A stretch of 64,000 nt of DNA from NCBI GenBank assembly GCA_001692895.1, contig KV748179.1, positions 3,024,095 through 3,088,094 on the forward strand, in the 5' to 3' direction. The position numbers and the translations under genes are program-made. This stretch comes from Cenococcum geophilum 1.58 (taxonomy: Eukaryota; Ascomycota; Dothideomycetes; Gloniales; Gloniaceae). Of the stretch, positions 47,441-58,500 are shown piece by piece. Each line of letters starts with the position of its first letter. Position 1 is the stretch's first letter. The notes below the pieces were generated by a model. It saw only the letters and a list, made by a program, of their open reading frames with translations, was not told where the DNA came from and did not search any database.

Positions 47441-47463
47441 AACTTTGACCGGCGGTTAAAGTT
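47441..47463. repeat. 23-bp palindrome downstream of pol in element A
   Basis: AACTTTGACCG and CGGTTAAAGTT around G, with one RIP-type mismatch. About 95 bases after the chromodomain and followed by GTCTAATTAGCTAGATTCTTA; in element E the same order gives ATCTAATTAGTTAGATCCGTG. Confidence 0.75.
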
Positions 47464-47703
47464 GTCTAATTAGCTAGATTCTTACTAAGAAACGCCACGC
47501 GGATTAATTTAGGTAGTGGTGTAGAGTTCTGCTAACCTTACTTACTAAACTAACTAATTAGGATTTTTTATACCCGGTACGGAAAATTGCTATTAGCTTA
47601 GTTAAGGGCGGTAAGTAGAACTAATATCTTTGTGGTAAAAAATAGGCGACCCCAAACACTGCCTATTTTAGAGTTATTTATTTAGTTTGGGGACTAAACT
47701 ATT

Positions 47704-47906
47704 TAGGGGAGAGGAGTACTGTTACGGCACTGACCTAACGTATACTGTTTTATACTATCTCGTACTATTTCCTATTATTGGCTAGCCCACTACTAGTACC
47801 TTAGTGGCCGGCCCTACTATTTGTATATAATACCCCCTTTCTACCTTCTTCTCCTCTTTATACTATAACGTAGTTATTTAGTCTACTTTATTACAGCACT
47901 GTAACA
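47704..47906 (+). repeat. Polypurine tract and 3' LTR of element A
   Basis: PPT AGGGGAGAGGAGTAC ends at 47719, and the 187-bp LTR is 47720-47906 (TGTTACGGCACTGACC to GCACTGTAACA). The second copy of the target duplication CTTAT follows. Confidence 0.93.
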
Positions 47907-47911
47907 CTTAT

Positions 47912-50900
47912 AGTATTTCTTTGGTACGTAACTTAATCCTTTTTCCGTTTCTTTATAGGTTGCTCCTACTTAGTACTATACTAACTTAGCTTATTATTAC
48001 ATTTTGCGGCGTTAAGTATCCCTAATATTAACCTAACCTATAANCNAATTAATCNTTAGATTNTATTNNTNTAACTAAGGCATNCCTANTACTGCCTTAT
48101 TATTCCCTAATAGTAATATATTAAAAGACATCTCGATTTATCTCCCTTTAATAATTAACTAAATAGGTCCTGTTTTAAGATTAATAATGCCTCCTCTATA
48201 GGCTATTAGATCTCCTAAAATCATCACTAATAGGTAAGGGTGCTCCTTTTTCTTATATGGTAACCCTATTCTTCTAACTACTACTAGCAAGATATAGTTC
48301 CTTATTGCTCTACTATCTATTAATGCCTTAAATTGCTAATCTTACCACTTTACTTATAAATTTAGGTATTATCCTTAAATTCCTTTAAGGGTCTAAGGCT
48401 TTACTACTAGTTCCCTCTAGTCCTATAGGCCTCTACTTTTCCTAACTATTAGCTGCTTAATTCTATTTATACTTAGTCTACTTTTAGCCAATACTTAGTT
48501 CGCTTTTTATCTTTAATATACTATAGACACGTATTCTCTAGGCATTTCCACCACTATTATCCGTCTAGGCATTCTTCTATAAGGAATCTTCCTAGTTAAA
48601 GTATTAAGTCCCCTTAGCTTTATACTTCTACTAGGTGCTAACTATATATATACCTAGCGTTTTAATATTTCGCCTTATCTAATAACTAGTATATCCTTAC
48701 TAGGTACTTCTAGTTCTTATCCTTAGGTACTCTATATATATTATATATATTATCCACGCACGTAATCCATACTAATATATAATATACTTAGTGTTTTAGG
48801 TTAACTCTTAGCTTATCTTTATCCTTAAGTTTAAACCTCTCTCGTGTTAATCTAAGCGTTACGACTTTATTTACAGGTACTATAATTTACCTCTTACTTC
48901 TCTAGTCCTCTAATCGCTTCTCTAGATTCTTTAATATTATAATTAAGGCTCCTTTAATATAACTTATAGCCTTCTCTATAATTAGGTAGTCTTAAATAAC
49001 TTTCTTATCTAACTATATATAGAAATCTTCCCACTTATTATTATATCTTTGCCTATACTATATATAGTACAGCTGCTAAAGTATATACGGTTTATTTATA
49101 AGGAAGTATCTTCTTATTACTATATCGTGATAACCTTTTATATATCGTTCTTTAAACCTAGTTAAAATCCCTAAATCCTCTTCTTATTCCAGTTCGGTAA
49201 GCCACTTAGCTCTTAATGTGCCTACTCTAGGCCTATTAGTAATTCTTTATATAGGTACTCTATCCCTTATACGACCTAGTATACTAGATCTCTTATCTAG
49301 TTTCTATTCTTACTATAAGGTAATTCTTACTCTAAATTCCTCCATAATTTCTTTCCTTTCACGTCTTATAAGTAGATCCTTAAAGTTGTCTTACTTCTTA
49401 ATCTTATTAATAGTTCTTATTTATACTTTAAAATCTTAGTTCTATAGGATTCTTAATCCTAAGCTAGCTTTTATCTTAAGCTTTACTCCTACCTTAGTCT
49501 AACTAGGCTTAAGTATTCTTATCTTATTTTAAGAGTCTTAAATCTTACTTATCTTATTTTAAGAATCTTATGCCTATAGGAAACTCTATCCTAAGCTTAT
49601 TTATATATCTTTAAACTAAGCTACTACCCTACTTTATCGGTTTCTATCTATTATAGGTCCTTAGGTATACCTTATCTTATCTTAAGAATCTTAGTCGTCT
49701 CTTATCTCTTCTTAAGAATCTTAAGTCTTTAGCCTTTTACCTTTATTAAGTGCCGAAGTAGTTTATTATCCTACTTCTCTTACGTCTTATAAAGCGATAG
49801 ATATCGTGTCTAGTAGGGTCTTAATCTCTACTAATATTCCCTATTCTATAGTAGAATTATCCTCTACTTCTAGTATAACATCTCTAAGGTCTATATACTC
49901 CTAGTAAGCCGCCTTTATTACCTTATCGTTATAAAATATTTCGCCTACGTTAAACTTATTGTCTTTAATATCCGATCTACGAACTAGTTTATTAGTTCCT
50001 CTATACTTTATAGATTCCAGCTCTTATAGCTAATAGCTTGCGCTATACTTAGCGTCTTTATAATAAAACGCAAAACTTCTAATTAAATATTCTTTTATTC
50101 CTTATAGTACACTATTATCCCTCTATACGTGTATATCTTCTACTATTAGTCTAGTTCCCTTTATTATATAGTAACTTTAACCATCTTTATAATCCCTTAT
50201 AAAATAACCTTATTTCCTACAATTTATATAAGCTCTATCTTTAAACTATTAACTTTATTATAAAGTCCGCCTAAACATCTTCTACTGCTAAGATCCCTAG
50301 TTTAGCCTCTACTCCTTAGTCCTATAATTACTAAATCCTTAACCTCTAAGTTTCTATAGTTTTTTACTCCATCTCTTATAGGCTTCTTTAGTACCACTTA
50401 GGTCTATTAGCTCTGCGCCATACTATAGTTTCTAACTTAGCTTTAGTTATTGTGTACTCTATATCTTATATAACTATAGAACTCTATCCTAGCCTCTCTT
50501 AGCCTATTCCCTTTAGTAGATCCAATTATTAATCTTAATTACTTAATCTATTAATTCCCTTAGGGTATCCGTATCTTCTATTAGGATAATCACGTTCTAA
50601 ACTTTAGCCTTAAGTCCTTATTTATACTGTGCCATAAGCGCCCTATTATTCTACTTAACTTACATAGCTAACGTCTGGAACTATATTATGTACTTAATTG
50701 CTAAGGTTCTTTACATAATATCTTAAAGTTTTCTTTCCGCTATAGTTACTGCCTCTGGGTCTCTAAATATTTATATAAGTTTTTCTATAAACCCTTCCCA
50801 GCTTAAGAATATAAATCGCACCTCCTAATTAGTAGTCATTATTCTATTTGCCTATATTTCCGTAAGGTAAGGCTTAAACTACTTAAGTGCTCTTCCTAAC

Positions 50901-51165
50901 AGGAATAGTCCTATATAGGCTATTCAATCCATAGGTGTTAGTAGCTTTACCCCTTCTTATATAACTTTAAAGTGCATTTGTATAAGAAATCCCTTAAGCT
51001 TTAATCTCTCTCCTAAGTATCTCTTAATTAATAGTAACTTAATCTTCGCTGCTCCTATTCTATTAACCCTTTCTTCTAGCGCCGCATTATTAGTTATTAA
51101 CTAGTTAACTATCTCTTATAGTTATCCGACCGTCATAGGTTGCTACAAGTTAGTATCTGCTATAT
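47912..51165 (-). pseudogene. Element C gag and protease region
   Basis: Right fragment of C, read leftwards: gag from the position of the B start codon (ATA here instead of ATG, about 51163), the capsid block near 50930-50870, a zinc knuckle near 50220-50190, the long spacer with TCTTAAGA repeats (49500-49740), and the protease C-terminus near 48120-48250. Ns at 48044-48084 hide part of the protease. RIP-degraded throughout; a few frames remain open by chance (e.g. plus strand 49218-49439). Confidence 0.8.
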
Positions 51166-51280
51166 TAGTATCGCCTCCTAACCTTAAGGTAGTTACCGCC
51201 GTTAATAGCGTCGTGGTGGCTGCTTTTAGTGGCATATTATTCGACTTCTTATATTTAACACTGTAACTAGGTAGTAATTG

Positions 51281-51714
51281 TGTAATAGAACCTTATAGTA
51301 AGTACTACAATAGGCCTACTATTAGGCTAGGTGTATAGGTAAAGTAAGTAAAAAAGTTAACAACATAATAATAACTAGTGGAGTAGTTGCCTAATAGATT
51401 AACTCCAATTATATTCTAAGAATTACTATAAGGAAGGAACTATCTAGGTAGGGACTAAGGGTCCTTAAATACATAACCGTACTCCTATAAAATCCTCCTT
51501 GTACGTAATATACGTGTTATACGTGTTATACATACGTTCCCTTTATATACTGTGTATACTGTGTATACTGTATATAACGTCATATAACCTTAGTTACTAT
51601 TCCTCATCACATAGCTCTACCGGCTCCATCCTAGACTGTGCCTAAATTAACTAACTAGCTTCTTCCGACTCTTCTCCAAGTAGTTATAACATTGTACTTA
51701 AAGCGTCTGTAACA
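51281..51714 (-). repeat. 5' LTR of element C (434 bp)
   Basis: TGTAATAGAACCTTAT to GCGTCTGTAACA on the plus strand. Contains CTGTGTATA-type 9-bp units at about 51561-51592, one more than in the partner LTR. 51166-51280 is the leader with the primer-binding site and no ORF. Confidence 0.92.
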
Positions 51715-51719
51715 AAACC

Positions 51720-53356
51720 GACTGTCCTAATACTTAAGCATATGCTTGGCATACGCAGCTAGGGTAACCATACGGCTTCGTGGTATATTAAAATTTGCTT
51801 TGCTATAAGAAAATAGGGTAGGAAAGGCGCTACGCATAATAAAACTAGCTAATTGCTTAGAGAGAGGTATCTATCGCATAATAGGAACCTCTAGGCCCGC
51901 TTATAGGTCTTATTAGTATTAAACCTCGCGACCTAAAAGCTCTAATTTATTAAGGTTAGGCACTAGATCAGGAACTAAAATATCCAGTACGTTGTTATTA
52001 AATTTACTGTTTAGTATATTACTGCTAAGCTTGGTAGGTAGAGGATTAATAGCAGGAGGATGTTATATAGAAGTAGTAGGGTAAGCTATCGGGCCACTAG
52101 AATTAGACTCTAACTCGTTAATATAAGGTAGCTAATCTAATATAGAGCTATTTTTAGGTAAGCTAGTAAGCCGGGTGCTACATATTTTAACATCGCGATA
52201 ATTAGGATAATTAACCTTTAGAAAGTAAAGCCACCGTGCTATAGCAGAGCGCCTTATAGTATACCGTTTAGTAAACCACCGACTTAGGTATTTACCACCC
52301 TCTACTGCCGCAGGCCTTACGACTAGTATATTAAGTTTAGTAGGTAGCCGTGGTAGCTGCCTTTAAGTCTTTAGTATGTTCTGGCCAAAATAGTAAACGT
52401 GGCTAGTATAGCGATATTACTAGCCGCGTACACGCATGACTTGTAGATGAACGTATACGCGCGTAATTAGAAGCTCCTCCACCGCGGTAAGTATAGGTAG
52501 GAAGCCAGGAATAGGCCCTAGATTGAGCCCGTTGCTTTTACTAAATAGGGAAGAAAGGGTTAGATTCTTAAGGGCGTCCTTAATGCAGGCTTTGTATATA
52601 CCTATATTATTACCCTCCGTGGCTAGGCCCATTTAGAACCACCGCTCCCTGTAATAACTGCACGTCTCTATATATTTAGCCTGTAGTATACTCTTAAACT
52701 TCTTAATTCACTCCCAATTAACAGCTAAAATAGGTAGTGGTGTGGCCGTAGTCGGAGCTTACCGCGAGGGAGCTTGCTATAAGGGAGCTTGCCGCAAGGA
52801 AGGTGGTATTAGTGGTAGAGTAGGTGTTGACGGTAGGGTAGGTATCGGCGGTAGGGTAGGTATTGGCGGTAGAGTAGGTATAGAAGCCAGCCCCGGCAAG
52901 GATGCATTTAGGCCATCTCTTTTACTATATAGAGCTTTATCTATGGTATATAGTGGAGGAGTAGGCGAGTAAGCTTTACCCCGCTAATTAAGAATGTAAT
53001 ACTCCCGTTATATTGCCCTAATTATCTTTCGCCGTTAAGTAATTTCAGGGGTATCTTAACTGTTCTGGCCGCAAGGCAGGAAGGCGTTCTTGGTATCGTT
53101 TTTAGGTAAAGTAGTTTATTGGCGCCTTATAGGACGATTCTTAGTAATAGAACCTAACTCTATAAGAGCTCCCCGCTTATATTTAGAGGCCTAGAAAGGT
53201 AAGTAGAAGTAGAAGTAATATATAGGGAAGACGCGCCTTTAACTAATATAACTGGCATAGCTTTAAAATCTTCTTTAAAGGGCCGTCTTTAACAAAGTTA
53301 AGGCGGGGCTTATGGATATGGCACTTACTACACTTAATTACAGTAGGATCTACCAT
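51720..53356 (-). pseudogene. Helitron Rep/helicase, N-terminal part
   Basis: ATG at 53356-53354 opens MVDPTVIKCSKCHIHKPRLN with a CxxC pair. It is followed by a Pro-rich region built on PIPTLP repeats (about 52885-52814), then CSYYRERWF (near 52655), LNLGPIPGFLPILTAVEELL and VHLQVMRVRG (52530-52420), LPTKLNILVVRPAAVEGG (about 52350-52300), and TLAAYAKHMLKY, joining DSRFSRHP across the C insertion. These are the conserved N-terminal blocks of fungal Helitron proteins. Stops are mostly TAA/TAG; one TGA near 52710 and at least one frame change also occur. Transcription would run leftwards. Confidence 0.85.
52814..52885 (-). repeat. Four 18-bp repeats encoding a hexapeptide
   Basis: Units GGTAGRGTAGGTRTYGRC at 52814, 52832, 52850 and 52868. 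On the coding (minus) strand each gives six residues of the PIPTLP type in the Helitron N-terminal linker. Confidence 0.8.
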
Positions 53357-53641
53357 ATCTATAAGATATATAGTAATATAATAGAAGTGTTAATAAAAAG
53401 GAAGACGCAATACTAGGATATTTTAACGTTTATAATATTTTGATGTTTATTACATGGATTCTGCCATAACTTACCGCGCGTACTTTTTTCTAACTAATTA
53501 GAAGCCAGCTCTCTAACCAATTAAAAGTAAGCTTAGCGGGGGTTTAAAATCTAGGACCTAAAAGTAATAGACCACTTATAAACTCAGGTTAATAAAATTT
53601 TAAATATAGCTACTTATATATAAAAGGTTTTTATTTATAAT
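53357..53641. other. Upstream flank of the Helitron gene
   Basis: AT-rich, no ORF. It should contain the Helitron 5' end (TC on the minus strand), but I cannot fix it by eye. Confidence 0.4.
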
Positions 53642-53856
53642 TGTTGGGAATAAAGGCAAGTAGTCACTACATAAGGCAAATTGCTATTACGGGTGGCAAG
53701 TTGCCGTTACGTGCGGCAAGTTGCCGTCACGTATCGCCGCGGCAGTAGCGTGGCGAGAAGTCTTAAGCTCCTTGCCCTCCCTAACATATATAAGAACAAT
53801 AATTATTATACTATCTACGAACCGTAGTTACGTAATATCCCCTTATATAACTAACA
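53642..53856 (+). repeat. Putative 5' LTR of Copia H
   Basis: Starts TGTTGG and ends CTAACA (inverse of TGTTAG; CCAACA before a C>T). Contains three GGCAARTTGCYRTYACG repeats (about 53676-53736) and a TATA-like ACATATATAAGAACA at 53783-53797. The partner LTR is not in the window, so the end is inferred. Confidence 0.55.
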
Positions 53857-54243
53857 CTAATTAGTAATTAACTTCACTATTATATTATAGAATAGCTAAG
53901 TATTCCACTAAGAAGAGATAAGCCACTATACCAGTGCTACTTGTGCTAGAGGAAGCTATTTTTTAAGGTTAGAACTAGTCCTAAACTTTAAATAGAACTC
54001 TTTTATAAATCTAAGGATTTAAAGGCTAGAACTAGTCCTAAGCCTTTCTAAAATTATAGATTCTTGCGTCTATTATATAGAATAACACGCTTTATAAGTC
54101 TTCGCGATTTAAGGCTAGAACTAGTCCTAAGCCCTATAACCGCAAATATATGTTATAAACGCGTACTAAATAATAAATATATATTATAAACGCGTACTAA
54201 ATAACAATCCCTATACTAATAATACTTCCCTCCCTCTAAAAAC
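53857..54243 (+). repeat. Leader of Copia H with short direct repeats
   Basis: No ORF. GGYTAGAACTAGTCCTAARC occurs three times (about 53968, 54022 and 54112), and TATAAACGCGTACTAAATAA twice (about 54153 and 54182). Confidence 0.65.
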
Positions 54244-55505
54244 ATGGCTACGCCTACCTTAAATAACTGGAAAAACTCCTTACTACTAAGGGTAGCTAAG
54301 TACGCAAAACTTATTAATAAAGATTGGGATAAATTCGCCTTTAATATAATAACTTATACCATAAAATAAGTTAACGGCTTTCTTCTACACTATATTATAT
54401 TCTACTAAAATAGATACTATACTAACTTATAACTATAGGAGTATTTTAGGAAGGATTTTATAGGATAAACTGCTAATACCTAGGCACTTAGCAACGTTAA
54501 TATTATTTAAGACTTTTAAGACTTCCTCCGTAGGAATAGGGTATATATTATTAAGAACGGTAACCCAATTACTAGTAATATTTAGGCCATTATTACTAGT
54601 ATAGAAGAACTAATATAGACGGAAGCTAAGATTATATATTAACTATAGAAACCTAAAAACAACCTATATTCTTTAAAGGGCAACTTTAATTTATATTAAA
54701 ACCCCTAAAACGCTAACCCCCTACCTAGAGGTACTCTCCTACTTAGAGTTACTCTACCTTTACCTCCTCTACTTTAGCTAACCGGTAAGCTTTTATTATA
54801 AGAAGTCACAAATCTAATAAAGGTATATTTAGACGAAGAGAAAAAGTTTAAAGGAGAACTATATAATATACTTAGAGCAAAACTATAGGTCTTTTATAAC
54901 TATTATAATAAGGTTAAAATTTAACGCCACTAGTACTATTACGCTTTCTCTATTATATTAAAGGGACGGGCAGTAATATTTTATTACAACTATATTATAG
55001 GTAAAAACTATAACTTTAATGCAATACTTTAGCTTATTAGAGCCCACTTTAAGACTAATAAGAATTACTAACTTTATATATCCGAATAGTGGGAGACTAT
55101 ATTTTAGAGAGTTATTACTTCTAACCTAATAAAGACTTATTTAGAGTGCCTTTAACTACTCTTTAATAAACTCTAGAAAATCTAATATAGCCTTACTAAA
55201 ACTTACTAAAATAAGAACAGCCTAAGGGACTAGGTTATNTTAGNATNNTATAGCATTCCTAAGTNNAACTTAGCGCTATATAAACCTATAGATATATTTA
55301 AAAGAGTATATACTAAGCTACGCTCTACTATAGGTTCTGTAATATAAATATAAGAATCTTAATAGTTTTATACTAAAAACTCTACCTAACTAAGTATTTT
55401 TAACTAATATAATTATAACTGGACTAATTAAATATATAGTAGCCACGGTAGGGAATATAGAAGAGGGTATAATTAATATTAACTATAAGGTAATTATAGA
55501 GGTCC
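54244..55505 (+). pseudogene. Copia H gag
   Basis: ATG at 54244 reads MATPTLNNWKNSLLLRVAKY, then AKLINKDWDKFAFNI, the start of fungal Copia gag proteins. Further blocks: YFRKDFIG, DFLRRNRVYIIKNGN, LKGRAVIFYYNYIIGKNY. Broken by TAA/TAG. Ns at 55239-55266. The CCHC knuckle expected near 55400 is not clearly readable. Interrupted at 55520 by LINE copy 2; left target duplication 55506-55520. Confidence 0.7.
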
Positions 55506-55520
55506 TTATAAAGGTTTATT

Positions 55521-58500
55521 AAGGAGCTCTTGCTATACCCGGCCTAAAAAGACTAAAACTAACTAAAAGAACCCTGAAAAACACCTAGAGAATCCCCCTA
55601 AGATATATACATCGTAGGGGAGGCACACATCAAACGATGGTGGCTTGCACTCGCGCGCGACCGCTAGAACTACGCCTAGCAATGGCCCTCTACAATAAAG
55701 ATAGGCGAATACTACACTATAAAGCGGAAATACCTCTATTAAAAAGGCATCTAATAAAATATAAAGCCTATTAGACGCATTTAGTATTTAAAATTATAGG
55801 GGAGTAACCGTTAGCTATAACGAACTAATATAGCTAGTAGAATAGCTCCGCTAGTTTAGTAAACCTTAGGCGCCCCTCTAGTAAACCCTTAATTAAATCC
55901 TTTAACGGCTAAGTAAAATTAAAAATAAGTATAACTCCCCCTTACCGGCGAACCGCACCTAGGCCGCTGTAGCTGTGCTTTTACAGTATAGGGAACCTAC
56001 TCCCCTTAAGTTAATAACTGGGTATATAATTATAATATAACCAAATATAGAATAAGTAGAGGGGCTTAGGGGATAATTAGAAATAGAAGTCCTTATAGAG
56101 ATATATAAAGAGGTTTATAATACTATTATAGTCTAATACCTTAAGAGCGGAGATATTAGAGTTACCTTAAAGGACTAATAGGTAAAGGAACAAGCCGTAA
56201 GGGTAGGGGATAGGCTAGGAGAATGTATTAGTATAAAAGTACTCTATAAGGATTACCTAGTTAAAGTCCTAGCGGTTCCTATAAGCTTTAGGGTAGAAAA
56301 GGGACGCTAGGTAGACAACACAGCAATTATATAGGAGATAGTAAGATAAACGGAACGCCTTATATTAGGACTTAAAATTACCTAAATTTAATAGCTTTAA
56401 TAAGAAAATATAAATTAAGTATATAATAAGAATAATAAGAGGATATAAGGGTTATTAGAGACTTGCTAGGGAGACGCCAAATAAACGCACAGCTCCCTTA
56501 TTATTAGTACACATATATTAGGAATGCAAAAACTTCTTATCTAAAAAGGAATAATTATAAATGGCCTTATATATAATATAAGGCTCTATAACTATAGACT
56601 ACGCCTAGAATAATGCTATTGCTATATATAATGGGGACACACCTAATCTATATACGCAGTATAGGTATGCTGCGGCCACTATATAGGCCCCTATAATATA
56701 AGATATTGCTTAAATTAAGACTAAATAAAATGTGTAAACTGCTACTAAAGCATATATAAGGCGTAGAAGAGAGAAGACTGCATTAAATATAGGAGATAGA
56801 AGGCAAGGGCTTAACAGCTACGGGAATAACTNNACNCTAGGTTATANNAATNNAAANAATAGGNAATAAGCTAGGGGGACATAGGCGCCTTCCTAGCGTT
56901 TCCTACCTTTAATACTAGAGGGCTAGGCCAGCTATCCCAAGCCTTAACGGGCTAGAAGCGACGCCGCGTGATATTACTAGACTAATTAGGGATATAAAGA
57001 TTATAGGGGATATAAGGGAGAGGACGCCCTATAGGAAGACCTCTATAGACAGTAATAGTAGGCTTAAGACTAGAACAATTAAGAATTAGACTTAATGCGG
57101 CAAATATAACATTCGCAGCCGACCTATAAAGGGTATATAGCCAACTAGTAAAAATAGGGGAAGAACCGGTAATAATAATAGATTTAGATATAGAAGCGCT
57201 AATAGGAATATAAGATATAGGAATGGAAAGCTCTATATAAAATAAGTAGTAACTAGGGTGTAGATATAAGAGATAAAAGCTCTAAATATCTTAGAGAAAG
57301 TGGAAATAGAAGAAGCGAGGAATAAAGGAGAGTTAAAGGACCCTTGCCGGGGGTCCGCTACCTATCTATTATATAGTATAACTACGGCAATATAAACCAC
57401 TGCCTTATAAGGCCCCTACTAGATAGTCTAGACCTAAAGAAATACTATATTCTTGCTATATAAGAACCGTATTATAATACCTTTATATAATTAATATACT
57501 GCCCCTAAGGATTCTAGCTCCTATATAAACTAAAAGCAGCTATACGCGTGTGCTTTATAATTAGTAAGGCTATTAGCCTATCCTTATGGTTATAGTAGGC
57601 AGTTAACCTAGATATTGCAGTTATAATAATCTAAACATATAGGGGACTGGTATAAATTATTAATATATATAACCCTAGGGTTAAAGGGGTCCTATAAATA
57701 GAGAATATTATATTAGTAATAAGCTTACTAGAAACCGAAGGTATAGAGTTTATCCTACTAGAAGATATAAACCTCTACTACCCGCGGTAGAAGGGTATCT
57801 ATATTGCTGCAGATTAATAATTAAAGTGCCTACTAAGAGCTATAGATATCTAGGGCCTTAAGCTAGCTACCCCCCTAGGAGTAATTATATGGCAATAAGG
57901 CACCGCTAAAAGTATAATTAACCTTATATTTATAGACGAAGGCCTATACTAGAGACTTAAAAGGTGCAACCCTAAAGAAGGATGGGTACTTACCCTAGAC
58001 TATATCCCTATCTAGATATAGCTAGACCTAAATACTAAAGCGTAACTAAATAGAAAAAGATATATAATAAGGAAGCTTAAGATAAATAGTTTCCTTAATA
58101 TAGTTAAATAACAACTTTAAGACCTAGAAGAAATCCACCTAATACTAAATAAGTAAGGCTTATTGGCTACCCCTAAGGAAATTAACCGAAGACTAGAAAG
58201 GATTTAGGTAGCGATTAAAAATAGGCTAAAAGAGCACTGCCCGATTTTAAAACCGGGCCCCTATACGCGATATATATAGTCTATATAATACGCAGTTCTA
58301 GTTATTAGCTAATAATAAGTAAAAGGGAAATATATAAGTAGCTATAACCCTAAAGACGAGAGATAATATAAAGACATAAGAAACTAGCTAAAGAATACCC
58401 TAAAAAAAGAAGTAAGGAATAACTGGAGACGGTTTATAAATAAGTATACTTCTAACCCGAGCCTCCCCTATAATAAGGGCCTTTAGGCTATAGTAAAATA

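Larger units (their letters stand above)
33011..47906 (+). mobile_element. Gypsy element A, forward, interrupted by B
   Basis: 187-bp LTRs at 33011-33197 and 47720-47906, target duplication CTTAT at 33006-33010 and 47907-47911. Gag and protease precede, and RT to chromodomain follow, the nested element B (35604-43525). Net length without B is about 7 kb. LTR pairs differ only by transitions as far as I compared them. Confidence 0.94.
29008..51714 (-). mobile_element. Gypsy element C (B family), reverse, interrupted by A and B
   Basis: LTRs at 29008-29432 (3') and 51281-51714 (5'), target duplication AAACC at 29003-29007 and 51715-51719. It sits in the Helitron Rep domain. It carries element A at 33011-47906. 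Without the insertion C is about 7.8 kb, similar to B. Gag/protease are on the right fragment, RT to chromodomain on the left. Confidence 0.93.

Noticed and set aside
49218..49439. 73-codon plus-strand ORF
   Set aside because: Antisense to the gag-protease spacer of element C; Leu/Ser-rich by composition.
52742..52972. Gly-rich plus-strand ORF with RVGIGG repeats
   Set aside because: Complement of the Helitron PIPTLP repeats; the coding strand is minus.
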